Positions 50,330 to 57,432 of a stretch of 64,000 nucleotides of DNA are shown here, one piece after another. Positions within the stretch are counted from its first letter, which is position 1. Each line of letters begins with the position of its first letter. The notes beneath the pieces are model-generated. The model worked only from the letters and a program-made list of their open reading frames with translations, was not told where the DNA came from and made no database searches. This DNA is from M3007 sp046160625 (lineage in GTDB: Bacteria > Bacteroidota > Bacteroidia > Chitinophagales > Saprospiraceae). The position numbers were made by a program, and so were the translations under genes. The stretch is from NCBI GenBank assembly GCA_046160625.1, contig JBJXGZ010000106.1, positions 62,001-126,000 on the forward strand. Direction: 5' to 3'.

Positions 50330-52024
50330 ATGGCTGAAAACCAAGCGCTCAAAACATTTATAATCTACGCCCGCGACGATAAGGCGTACAAAGACCAACT
50401 CCTGCGGCACCTCCGCCCGCTCGTCAGCAGTGGCTACCTCAGCGTGTGGCACGATGGCGACATCCTTCCCGGGGAGGATTGGGAAAGAAAAATAAAGGCC
50501 AACCTCAAGACCTCCCAACTCGTATTGGTGCTGGTCAGCGTCAACTGCCTCAACTCAGATTTTATTGAAGGCGAAGAGCTCGAAACTGCTGTTAGTCAAC
50601 TCAATGACGGCCACACCCGCATTGTCCCCATCATCATTTCACCTTGTGGCTGGCGTTTCCACAAACTCTTTGTGGGCTTACAAGGCTTGCCCGAAGACAT
50701 GAAGCCCGTGAGCAACTGGGCTGACCCCAACCAGGCCTGGACAGACGTGGTAGAATCACTCGCCAAAATCGTGGAAGAAACCCGTGCTGAACAGGCCGAA
50801 ACGGCTAAAAAGCAACGTGAAACCGAAGAGCAAAACCGCCTAGCTTTACTTGATGCCGAGCGAGCAGCCCAACAAAAAGCCGAACAATCTGAGCGTGAGC
50901 GGATAGCCCAGAAAGAACGCGAGCGCGAAATGGCCGACCAGAAACGAAAGGCCGAGGCTGAAAAACAAGCATTGGCCGATTTAGCCGCCCGACAAGCGCA
51001 TGCCGAGCAATTGCGGCTGGAGCAAGAAGCGGAGCGAAAACGCCTGCGGCAGGAAGCCAAAAATAATGCCTCCGATAACAGTCCAACGATTTGGGTCGGC
51101 CTCGGAACGGTCGTAATACTGGCGCTGGTATTGATGGTTTGGAAGCCTTGGAAAGACTCAAATTCCGAATTTGACCCGCCAAAATCAGAACAAAAAAAAG
51201 ACCCTTCAGCCACGACTCCCAGTAACCCACAAGCCAATATGGTACTCGTGCGCGGCGGCACTTTCCAAATGGGCAGCACCGAAGGCACGGACGAACAGCC
51301 CATACACAGCGTGACCGTGAGCGATTTCTACATGAGCAAATACGAAGTGACCAATGCCGAGTTTGTCAAATTCCTCAATGTAAAGGGAAACCAAACTGAA
51401 GGCGGCAAAACGTGGATAGACCTGGATGGCAAATGGGAGGACGAGAAATGCCGTATCTACCAGAGCGGCAACAGCTTCAAAGTAGAGAGCGGCTACGAAA
51501 ACTACCCCGTAATTTACGTCAGTTGGTATGGCGCTACGGCTTATTGCCAATGGCTGGGAAGCCAATACCGCTTGCCCACCGAAGCCGAATGGGAGTACGC
51601 GGCTGGCAACGGAAGCCGCCACACCAAATACAGCTGGGGCAACGGCGACCCTTCAGGCAAAAAAGGCGGCAATGTAAGCGATCAAACAGCCAAGGCGAAA
51701 TTTTCATACTTTTCTGCCTTTGAGAACTATACGGATGGCTACATTTATACCGCGCCAGTGGGGCAGTTCGACGCAAACGATTTCGGCCTCTATGACATGT
51801 CTGGCAATGTATGGGAATGGTGCAGTGACTGGTACGATGAAGCGTATTATAAGAACAGTCCTTCGAAAGACCCTAAAGGTCCCACAACCGCAAAAGATTA
51901 TCGTGTGCTTCGCGGTGGTTCCTGGGGCGATTATCCAGAGAACTGCCGGGTGGCTTCCCGCCTCAGGAACTATCCGAACGCCCGCTTCAGCGCTGGTGGG
52001 TTTCGGGTCGTGCGAGGCTATTAA
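50330..52024 (+). CDS. DGR target: TIR / coiled coil / TM / formylglycine-enzyme-fold protein
   Basis: A 564-residue protein. Residues 1-150 form a TIR domain (FIIYARDDKAYKDQLLRHL; LSVWHDGDILPGEDW; SDFIEGEELETA, with Glu83/Glu85 as candidate catalytic residues). Residues about 150-248 form a Lys/Glu/Arg coiled coil. Residues 253-272 form one membrane helix (TIWVGLGTVVILALVLMVW). Residues 303-564 form an FGE-sulfatase/SUMF1 domain (VRGGTFQMGSTEGTDEQP; YCQWLGSQYRLPTEAEWEYAAG; FGLYDMSGNVWEWCSDW), a C-type-lectin fold. The last 40 residues are the variable repeat. I predict TIR in the cytoplasm and the lectin domain outside. A recognition receptor or anti-phage sensor is an inference. Confidence 0.93.
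   Translation: MAENQALKTFIIYARDDKAYKDQLLRHLRPLVSSGYLSVWHDGDILPGEDWERKIKANLKTSQLVLVLVSVNCLNSDFIEGEELETAVSQLNDGHTRIVPIIISPCGWRFHKLFVGLQGLPEDMKPVSNWADPNQAWTDVVESLAKIVEETRAEQAETAKKQRETEEQNRLALLDAERAAQQKAEQSERERIAQKEREREMADQKRKAEAEKQALADLAARQAHAEQLRLEQEAERKRLRQEAKNNASDNSPTIWVGLGTVVILALVLMVWKPWKDSNSEFDPPKSEQKKDPSATTPSNPQANMVLVRGGTFQMGSTEGTDEQPIHSVTVSDFYMSKYEVTNAEFVKFLNVKGNQTEGGKTWIDLDGKWEDEKCRIYQSGNSFKVESGYENYPVIYVSWYGATAYCQWLGSQYRLPTEAEWEYAAGNGSRHTKYSWGNGDPSGKKGGNVSDQTAKAKFSYFSAFENYTDGYIYTAPVGQFDANDFGLYDMSGNVWEWCSDWYDEAYYKNSPSKDPKGPTTAKDYRVLRGGSWGDYPENCRVASRLRNYPNARFSAGGFRVVRGY
51901..52019 (+). repeat. Variable repeat (VR) of the DGR
   Basis: 119 bp at the 3' end of the target gene, aligned without gaps to the template at 52215-52333. 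Differences at 51926, 51927, 51929, 51932, 51956, 51957, 51962, 51963, 51971, 51980, 51981, 51986, 51987, 51990, 51992, 51993 and 52017 all face adenines in the template. The only internal exception is 51996 (G for template T). The identical block GGGTTTCGGGTCGTGCGAG at the 3' end is the likely initiation-of-homing region. Confidence 0.96.
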
Positions 52025-52063
52025 ACTTTGTCACTTTTACCCTTTTACCCTTTTAATTTTTTT

Positions 52064-52109
52064 GGCTGCGAAGCAGCCTTTTTTTAGAATCGGCGAAGCC
52101 GATTTTTTT
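52064..52109 (+). terminator. Two GAA-loop hairpins downstream of the VR
   Basis: GGCTGC-GAA-GCAGCC (52064-52078) with seven Ts, then ATCGGC-GAA-GCCGAT (52089-52103) with seven Ts. They may end the target mRNA. In the Bordetella phage DGR a stem-loop just downstream of the VR also promotes retrohoming, so they may have that role here. Confidence 0.75.
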
Positions 52110-52115
52110 GAATAA

Positions 52116-52149
52116 AGACCTATAAGGTTTTTAAAAACCTTATAGGTCT
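52116..52149. repeat. CTATAAGG palindrome 2 (between VR and TR)
   Basis: AGACCTATAAGGTTT pairs with AAACCTTATAGGTCT around TTAA; followed by CGA as in copies 1 and 4. Confidence 0.95.
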
Positions 52150-52162
52150 CGAGCAAAGTAAA

Positions 52163-52181
52163 TTTTCGGCTTTGCCGAAAA
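52163..52181. repeat. TTT-loop hairpin before the TR
   Basis: TTTTCGGC pairs with GCCGAAAA around TTT, 34 bp upstream of the template repeat. It may belong to the template RNA leader. Confidence 0.6.
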
Positions 52182-52214
52182 AATTTTCTGAAAAATAGGG
52201 CAAACGGGTCGAGT

Positions 52215-52333
52215 TCGTGTGCTTCGCGGTGGTTCCTGGAACAATAATCCAGAGAACTGCCGGGTGGCTAACCGCAACAGGAACAATCCGAACAACCGCA
52301 ACAACAATGTTGGGTTTCGGGTCGTGCGAGACT
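52215..52333 (+). ncRNA. Template repeat (TR) of the DGR and its RNA
   Basis: This 119-bp non-coding copy of the VR is rich in AAC and AAT codons (read in frame: GGSWNNNPENCRVAN, then NRNNPNNRNNNVGFR), the optimal context for adenine mutagenesis giving up to 15 amino acids per site. An open frame runs across it but would be a byproduct. The RNA presumably extends through the spacer 52334-52521, which has hairpins (for example TCCCGAATTATCGGGA at 52478-52493) and ends near a CTCCTCTTTTTTT stretch. Sense orientation equals that of the target. Confidence 0.92.
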
Positions 52334-52521
52334 TTCGGGGCGCATATCCGCTCGCCAGAGTCCGTGTCGCGCAATCGTGGGCGGCATGGAGCGTGCAAGT
52401 TTGATAGTCTGCCGTTTGTCCTGACCACCTACCAGTATAGGGTGGCAAATACTTCGATAGGGAGGCGGGGCTGGTATTCCCGAATTATCGGGAAGAACGT
52501 CCCTCCTCTTTTTTTGGAAAA

Positions 52522-52555
52522 AGACCTATAAGGTTTTTAAAAACCTTATAGGTCT
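52522..52555. repeat. CTATAAGG palindrome 3 (between TR and avd)
   Basis: AGACCTATAAGGTTT pairs with AAACCTTATAGGTCT. It lies directly after the avd stop codon on the minus strand and after the TR spacer on the plus strand. Confidence 0.95.
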
Positions 52556-52558
52556 CTA

Positions 52559-52909
52559 TTATCTCGCTGGCAGGCTCTTTATCCACCCGCCCACCATGCG
52601 CCCAATTTCGTCAATCCGCTCGGCGAACTCCTTGTAGCGCAAAGAGTTGTAATGTCCACGGTCAAAACCGAGGCGATAGAAATATCGAAGCATTTCGAGG
52701 CGGATATTGGCCCGCAAAAGCAAGGGTCGCTTTTCGGCGGCGGGCAGATAGTAGGCTTCGAGGAGCATTTCGAGCAGGTCGCTCAGGTGGTTCTGGATGC
52801 GGTCACCCAATGTGAATTTCTGGCTGCGAGGCAAGCCTTCAAGCATTGGAAGTGAGTATTTGAGCAAGTCGTAGGCTTTGGCCGCTATGGTTTCTTTTGT
52901 ATTTTCCAT
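52559..52909 (-). CDS. avd: DGR accessory variability determinant (Avd)
   Basis: A 116-residue four-helix-bundle protein that binds the reverse transcriptase and template RNA. The family sequence pattern is clear: PRSQKFTLGDRIQNHLSDLLEMLLEAYY, RANIRLEMLRYFYRLGFD, and the end FAERIDEIGRMVGGWIKSL. I start at ATG 52909 (MENTKETIAAKAYDLLKY). It is on the minus strand, opposite to TR and RT, while in most DGRs avd is in the same direction. Its ATG overlaps the RT ATG in a single CATG, so each 5' leader must lie in the other gene. Confidence 0.93.
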   Translation of the reverse strand: MENTKETIAAKAYDLLKYSLPMLEGLPRSQKFTLGDRIQNHLSDLLEMLLEAYYLPAAEKRPLLLRANIRLEMLRYFYRLGFDRGHYNSLRYKEFAERIDEIGRMVGGWIKSLPAR

Positions 52910-53990
52910 GAAAACGTACAGCAATCTTTTTGGCAAAATAACGGAGTGGGACAATCTTCTGCTTGCTGCCCGAAAGGCATCGCAGGGCAGACGGTTTGAG
53001 CCTTCCGTAGCGAGATTTCATTTTCGCCTGGAAACGGAACTGCTCTGCTTGCAACAAGCACTGCAAACCAAAACGTACCAACCTGGCTCTTATACCACCT
53101 TCATGGTTTATGACCCAAAAGAACGGATGATTAGTGCCGCGCCTTTCCGCGACCGGGTGGTGCATCATGCACTATGTAATGTGATGGAACCGATTTTTGA
53201 AAAAACATTCATTCACGACAGTTTTGCCAACCGTAAGGGCAAAGGCACCCACCGAGCCATCGAACGCTATCAGCACTACGCTCGTCGTTACCACTATGTG
53301 CTGAAAAGCGATATCCGTAAATTTTTTCCTTCACTCGACCACGAAATCCTGAAACAAGAGTTTCGCTGGAAAATCTCCTGCCCCGATACGCTTTGGCTTG
53401 CTGATTTAATTGTGGACAATTCCAACGAGCAAGAGCCGGGGGCAAAAGTGGCACACCTCGAAGGTGTGCCACTTCTATCGAGGCGCGGCTTGCCAATCGG
53501 CAACCTTACCAGCCAATTCTGGGCAAATGTATATCTAAACCGATTCGACCATTTTGTAAAGGAGGAACTGGGCGCAGCAGGGTATGTGCGTTATGTGGAT
53601 GATTTTGTTCTTTTCAATAATGACAAGCACGAATTAGCGCAGCAACGGGAACAAATTGCTGGGCAATTGGCGGAGTTACGGATTGCTCCGCATCCTGATA
53701 AAACGCACATCCACCGCACGGCAACTGGCGTACCGTTCCTCGGCTTTCGGATATGGCCGGAATATCGGATCGCTAGAAAAGAGCGGGTACGGCGTTTCGA
53801 GCGTCATGTGCGACAGCAGCTTAGAGATAAGCCCATAGACACTGAAAGCATGGAACAGGGCCTGAACAGTTGGCTTGGCCATGTTCGATTTGGGCAAAGT
53901 CAGAGACTGGAATACCGGGTGTATTGGGATATGCGCGAGGCCGGGGTAAACGTGCTGACACATCCGCGAGGTTCATGGAGGGTGCTGTGA
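52908..53990 (+). CDS. DGR reverse transcriptase
   Basis: A 360-residue group II-intron-like RT of the DGR clade. Motifs: RMISAAPFRDRVVHHAL, HDSFANRKGKGTHRAI, LKSDIRKFFPSLDHEIL (palm Asp), RRGLPIGNLTSQFWANVYLNRFDHFVK (motif 4, IGNLTSQ typical for DGR), YVRYVDDFVLF (catalytic Y229-V-D-D), and GVPFLGFRIWP (motif 7). All catalytic residues are present, so it is likely active. It starts at ATG 52908 (MKTYSNLFGKI). An in-frame 29-bp palindrome (53446-53474) adds VAHLEGVP before motif 4. Confidence 0.96.
   Translation: MKTYSNLFGKITEWDNLLLAARKASQGRRFEPSVARFHFRLETELLCLQQALQTKTYQPGSYTTFMVYDPKERMISAAPFRDRVVHHALCNVMEPIFEKTFIHDSFANRKGKGTHRAIERYQHYARRYHYVLKSDIRKFFPSLDHEILKQEFRWKISCPDTLWLADLIVDNSNEQEPGAKVAHLEGVPLLSRRGLPIGNLTSQFWANVYLNRFDHFVKEELGAAGYVRYVDDFVLFNNDKHELAQQREQIAGQLAELRIAPHPDKTHIHRTATGVPFLGFRIWPEYRIARKERVRRFERHVRQQLRDKPIDTESMEQGLNSWLGHVRFGQSQRLEYRVYWDMREAGVNVLTHPRGSWRVL
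53446..53474. repeat. Perfect palindrome inserted in the RT gene
   Basis: AAGTGGCACACCT pairs exactly with AGGTGTGCCACTT around CGA. It is in frame and codes Lys-Val-Ala-His-Leu-Glu-Gly-Val-Pro-Leu. A partial copy (GTGTGGCACACCTCGAAG) lies at 37463-37480, so it is a dispersed REP-like family. Confidence 0.9.
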
Positions 53991-53994
53991 ATAA

Positions 53995-54029
53995 AGACCT
54001 ATAAGGTTTTTTTGAAACCTTATAGGTCT
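53995..54029. repeat. CTATAAGG palindrome 4 (between RT and RAYT 3)
   Basis: AGACCTATAAGGTTT pairs with AAACCTTATAGGTCT around a TTTTG loop, followed by CGA. It is shared by the RT and RAYT 3 ends. Confidence 0.95.
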
Positions 54030-54036
54030 CGATCAA

Positions 54037-54651
54037 TCAAAAATCCAAATCATCATCGAATCGCCAATCATAGCCTTGGTGTCTCGCAATAAACGCTGCT
54101 TGTCCGCCGAATTGTTGTATGACTGTTTCGCGTTCGAGCACACTGGGGAGATTACTTAGAAATGCTGGGTAAGAACTGAAACGATAATCAAGAGGAGTAT
54201 CGCAAAAACCATGTTTCACTGCATTGAAATGGTGATATAGCACTGTCTGTTGAAAATACGTCGCATCTCCGATAGGCTTTCGCCTGAGGTAATCAATAAA
54301 GAGTGCGCCTTTCCGGTTGTAAAGTTTATTGTAGGCCTTAGCATATCCATTGAAAAGATTGCTGAATTGCTGCATCACAAATACTACGCATGATTCAGCA
54401 GTTGGTGATCCTTCGCCTGAAGGCATAAGGGATCCAATCTCTGTTAGAGACCGTATTTGCACCAGAAAATGAAAATGGTTCGGCAGCAATGCGTATGAAA
54501 AAGTGCGGCATACGGGAGTGGCATACTTCCGAAATTTCTTTAAAAAGAAAACATAGTTGCGATCTTCTCGGAACAAGTTTTCAATTCCAACGGCATGATT
54601 AAAAAGGTGATAAGCTTTTCCAGGGAGGAGCGGGACGAGCGTAGATTTCAT
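54037..54651 (-). CDS. RAYT-type Y1 transposase, copy 3 (Bacteroidota long form)
   Basis: A 204-residue HUH transposase. SYALLPNHFHFLVQI gives H59/H61 and TVLYHHFNAVKHGF gives Y139 as the catalytic tyrosine. The length and the tail (DTPLDYRFSSYPAFL) belong to the long 'transposase' group common in Bacteroidota, different from copies 1 and 2. It sits precisely between CTATAAGG palindromes 4 and 5 and is therefore the probable enzyme for that repeat family. Confidence 0.92.
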   Translation of the reverse strand: MKSTLVPLLPGKAYHLFNHAVGIENLFREDRNYVFFLKKFRKYATPVCRTFSYALLPNHFHFLVQIRSLTEIGSLMPSGEGSPTAESCVVFVMQQFSNLFNGYAKAYNKLYNRKGALFIDYLRRKPIGDATYFQQTVLYHHFNAVKHGFCDTPLDYRFSSYPAFLSNLPSVLERETVIQQFGGQAAFIARHQGYDWRFDDDLDF

Positions 54652-54700
54652 ATTGGTTTGGTTTGTTTATACCAAATATACAAAAACTATTGCCAAATCA

Positions 54701-54734
54701 AGACCTATAAGGTTTTTTAAAACCTTATAGGTCT
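54701..54734. repeat. CTATAAGG palindrome 5 (right of RAYT 3)
   Basis: AGACCTATAAGGTTT pairs with AAACCTTATAGGTCT. It is the last copy seen in this direction. Confidence 0.95.
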
Positions 54735-54807
54735 CTATACTCCCTACTTGGCTAAATTAAATTATCCATGAAATCTCGGATCATCATTCCGAATTTTCAT
54801 GGATAAA

Positions 54808-56019
54808 TCACCCCCACGCCTTCACCTGATGCGGATACCTCACCACATACGTCTCTTTTATCAGCCTCGTTAACCGTTCCCGAAAATCCTCCATGCCTTC
54901 TTTGGTGCGAGCGGAAATGAAAACACTTTCCCCATACGTGTGCATCATTCGATCGCGGAGATCGGCTTCGATTTCGGCTCTGGTGGCGTCGTCCAGCAGG
55001 TCATCGAACCATCGTTCCCGATAGAGGTCCATCTTGTTGAAAACCATCAGGGTAGGCTTTTCTCCCGCGCCCAATTCCTGCAAAGTCTGTTGTACCGTGC
55101 GGATTTGATCCTCAAACTGCGGGTGGGCAATATCAACGACGTGTAATAAAATATCGCTTTCCCGAACCTCGTCGAGGGTGCTTTTGAAACTTTCGACCAG
55201 GTGGTGGGGCAGTTTTCGGATAAAACCCACCGTATCGGAAAGTAAAAACGGCATGGTGTTGAACACCACCTTCCGCACGGTAGTATCGAGCGTAGCGAAC
55301 AATTTATTCTCCGCCAGCACTTCCGATTTGGATAGGAAATTGAGCAGGGTGCTTTTGCCCACGTTGGTGTAGCCCACTAAGGCCACGCGTACCATTTCCG
55401 TCCGGGTCTTGCGCTGCGTCTGATTTTGTCGGTCTATGTCTTTCAGGCGGCCTTCAAGAATATTCATCCGATACTGCACGATGCGCCGGTCAGTTTCAAT
55501 CTGAGTTTCTCCTGGGCCTCTTGTACCGATGCCGCCTGCCTGCCGCTCCAAGTGTGTCCAGAGGCCACGCAAACGAGGCATGAGGTATTTCATCTGCGCC
55601 AACTCGACCTGAGTTCTGGCCTGCGCCGTTTGGGCGCGGGCAGCGAAAATGTCCAAAATGAGGGTGGAGCGGTCCACGATTTTCACTTTCAATGCTTCTT
55701 CCAGATTGTTGGTCTGTTTGCCTGAAAGATCATCGTCAAAGATTACTATTGTGACCTCCTCGTGCCGGTCCAGGTATTCTCGTATTTCCTCGACTTTTCC
55801 TTTTCCGATGAAGGTTCGGTGTTCGGGGTGGGGGAGGCGTTGGGTGAAGCGTTTTATCGCGATTGCCCCGGCTGTTTCGGCGAGGAACTGGAGTTCATCC
55901 ATGTATTCGTGCGCCTGTGGCTCTGTCACATTGGGCGTGATAAGGCTTACCAGCACTGCGTGTTCGGTCTCTTTTTTTAGCCCGGATGTTTTTTCACCGA
56001 GCGTCCAGTCTTTTGCCAT
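54808..56019 (-). CDS. hflX: Ribosome-rescue GTPase HflX
   Basis: A 403-residue GTPase that splits stalled ribosomes after heat stress. The N-terminal HflX domain has IKRFTQRLPHPEHRTFIGKGKVEEI and FDDDLSGKQTNNLEEAL. The ADRSTLILDIFAARAQT stretch has V in place of A. The GTPase domain has GYTNVGKSTLL (G1), DTVGFIRKLPHHL (G3) and FNKMD (G4). I start at ATG 56019 (MAKDWTLGEK); a start at 56076 would overlap the toxin gene by 29 bp. The tail is short. Confidence 0.94.
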   Translation of the reverse strand: MAKDWTLGEKTSGLKKETEHAVLVSLITPNVTEPQAHEYMDELQFLAETAGAIAIKRFTQRLPHPEHRTFIGKGKVEEIREYLDRHEEVTIVIFDDDLSGKQTNNLEEALKVKIVDRSTLILDIFAARAQTAQARTQVELAQMKYLMPRLRGLWTHLERQAGGIGTRGPGETQIETDRRIVQYRMNILEGRLKDIDRQNQTQRKTRTEMVRVALVGYTNVGKSTLLNFLSKSEVLAENKLFATLDTTVRKVVFNTMPFLLSDTVGFIRKLPHHLVESFKSTLDEVRESDILLHVVDIAHPQFEDQIRTVQQTLQELGAGEKPTLMVFNKMDLYRERWFDDLLDDATRAEIEADLRDRMMHTYGESVFISARTKEGMEDFRERLTRLIKETYVVRYPHQVKAWG

Positions 56020-56047
56020 GGAAATGTGTGGGTGTTTTGGGGTTTTT

Positions 56048-56305
56048 TCAGTTGTAAATATCCTTTCTATGTCCAAGTGCTACTACCTCAATCATAAGAA
56101 TCTCGTCGAAAACGTCATAAATGATTCGGTAGTTCCCTTTTCGAATTCGGAAACCGTCGCGTCCTTTTAATTTTTTGCAGCCACTTGGACGTGGATCGTC
56201 CGCCAATTCCTGGATGGCTTCAATTAGTATGTCGGCAACGTCATCAGGGAGTTTATCGAGTTGTTTTTGCGCCGTTTTTGTAATGAAAATACTGTACTTA
56301 GGCAT
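56048..56305 (-). CDS. RelE/ParE-family toxin
   Basis: An 85-residue type II toxin (MPKYSIFITKTAQKQLDKLP .. GCKKLKGRDGFRIRKGNYRIIYDVFDEILMIEVVALGHRKDIY). The pattern, with GNYRIIY and GHRKDIY, is typical of RelE/YafQ-like mRNA interferases; both conserved basic residues are there. The ATG at 56305 overlaps the antitoxin stop by eight bases, the usual TA organisation. It directly precedes hflX, perhaps with shared transcription. Confidence 0.92.
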   Translation of the reverse strand: MPKYSIFITKTAQKQLDKLPDDVADILIEAIQELADDPRPSGCKKLKGRDGFRIRKGNYRIIYDVFDEILMIEVVALGHRKDIYN

Positions 56306-56504
56306 TTTTCTGGAGGCGACGCTGTGCAATATAATCGGTAAAAAGTATTTTCTCCTCATTTCGCGCCTTCACCTCATCGTATAAACGAATGTCCTCTAAC
56401 TCCTCCAAAGCCTCCACCAGATGCGTGTAGAATTCAATAGGGATGATGACTGAAACCCGTTTTCCTTTTTCGTCTGTAATGTATTGAGGAACAATGTGTG
56501 ACAT
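56298..56504 (-). CDS. Antitoxin partner of the RelE-type toxin
   Basis: A 68-residue protein (MSHIVPQYITDEKGKRVSVIIPIEF ..). The short beta start and VSVIIPIEFYTHLVEALEELED are like Phd/YefM-type or small helical antitoxins, and the C-terminal basic stretch (NEEKILFTDYIAQRRLQK) would wrap the toxin. It overlaps the toxin start by eight bases. It probably also represses the pair's own promoter upstream of 56504. Confidence 0.85.
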   Translation of the reverse strand: MSHIVPQYITDEKGKRVSVIIPIEFYTHLVEALEELEDIRLYDEVKARNEEKILFTDYIAQRRLQKNA

Positions 56505-56565
56505 AGATTGCACTTAAGTTAGAAACTACAGATTACAAAGGTAATCAAATCAGGCGAAAATAGAC

Positions 56566-57309
56566 TTATATCCTCGGCCCATGCGCTTCTTCCTCCATTG
56601 GCCTGAACGGTGAATTCGCCAAATGCTCCCGCAACAAAGCGCCGAAATAATACAGGCAAAGATAGATGGATAAAGCGCCGATTGAGCCGAGCCATTTGGT
56701 CCAGTTTTGCAACACAAGAAAGTCGTAAGTACCATGTAAGAGAATGCTCACCAGCAAACCACGGAAGAGTAAATGGTTGCGCTCATCAGGATTGAATTTC
56801 GCCAAACCTGCGTAGTAACCAATCGGGATTGCAAAAACCAAGTGCGCCGGAACGGCAGTAAATGCTCTTAAAAGTGCCGTTTCTTCACCAAAAAGATCAA
56901 TGTAACAAAGGTTTTCAACCGTAGCGAAACCCATGGCGATCATCACCGAATAAACAATGCCATCAAATGGCTCGTTGAAAAAACGCCACACGAACGCTCC
57001 AAAGATCAAGGCCAACCATTTCAGGATTTCTTCCACTGGTGCGATTGCGCCAAAAGCTAACAGGAAAATGAGCACTGGGTCTCGGTCTATTTCGCCGACC
57101 ATCGGGATGAATTGTTGCTCTACCCAAATTGCTGGCTGGGTGATGGCCGCTCCCAATCCAAAGCACATTGCCAGTGTTCCGAGCGATTCGCGCTCGTATT
57201 TGTCGGCCCAATAAACTGCCCAGCAAATAAGCAGACCGGGCAGAATGGCGAGGATGAGGAGAAGCGGAGACACGTTTAAAAAGACGTTAGATTGCTGGAG
57301 GTTAGACAT
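56566..57309 (-). CDS. PrsW-like intramembrane metalloprotease
   Basis: A 247-residue protein with seven or eight helices. Family motifs: AIAPVEEILKWLAL (EE-x3-K), FDGIVYSVMIAMGFATVEN, AVPAHLVFAIPIGYY and LLHGTYDFLV, giving the Glu/His metal site. Relatives cleave anti-sigma factors or other membrane proteins. The first nine residues (SNLQQSN) are coded by a word repeat of the TTAGAC family, and no other start is available before the first helix. Monocistronic. Confidence 0.9.
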   Translation of the reverse strand: MSNLQQSNVFLNVSPLLLILAILPGLLICWAVYWADKYERESLGTLAMCFGLGAAITQPAIWVEQQFIPMVGEIDRDPVLIFLLAFGAIAPVEEILKWLALIFGAFVWRFFNEPFDGIVYSVMIAMGFATVENLCYIDLFGEETALLRAFTAVPAHLVFAIPIGYYAGLAKFNPDERNHLLFRGLLVSILLHGTYDFLVLQNWTKWLGSIGALSIYLCLYYFGALLREHLANSPFRPMEEEAHGPRI

Positions 57310-57432
57310 TGGAGGTTAGACTGCTGGACATTAGACTAATAGACCATAGACATTGGGCTTTGGATAGAAAAACCAATCCACCAGTTACCAGTCCACCAGT
57401 CAATAATCCACCGATCACCAATCCACCAATCA
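57289..57432. repeat. Two adjoining word repeats (TTAGACATTGGAGG and CACCAATCCACC)
   Basis: 57289-57345 repeats GTTAGATTGCTGGAG and GTTAGACATTGGAG and includes the PrsW start. 57366-57432 repeats CCACCAGTCCACC and CACCAATCCACCAATCACCC, the reverse complement of the GGTGATTGG family, and supplies the stop codon of the following hydrolase gene. Confidence 0.8.

Noticed and set aside
52219..52404. 61-residue open frame across the template repeat
   Set aside because: It is the TR read in the frame of the target protein. It lacks its own start context and continues into spacer; it is a byproduct of the repeat.
52908..53990. RT as a retron or group II intron RT
   Set aside because: The VR/TR pair, Avd and IGNLTSQ motif identify a DGR; no msr/msd or intron structure is seen.
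50330..54734. Prophage origin of the DGR
   Set aside because: No phage structural, integrase or lysis genes are in the flanks; the neighbours ftsH and hflX are core genes.
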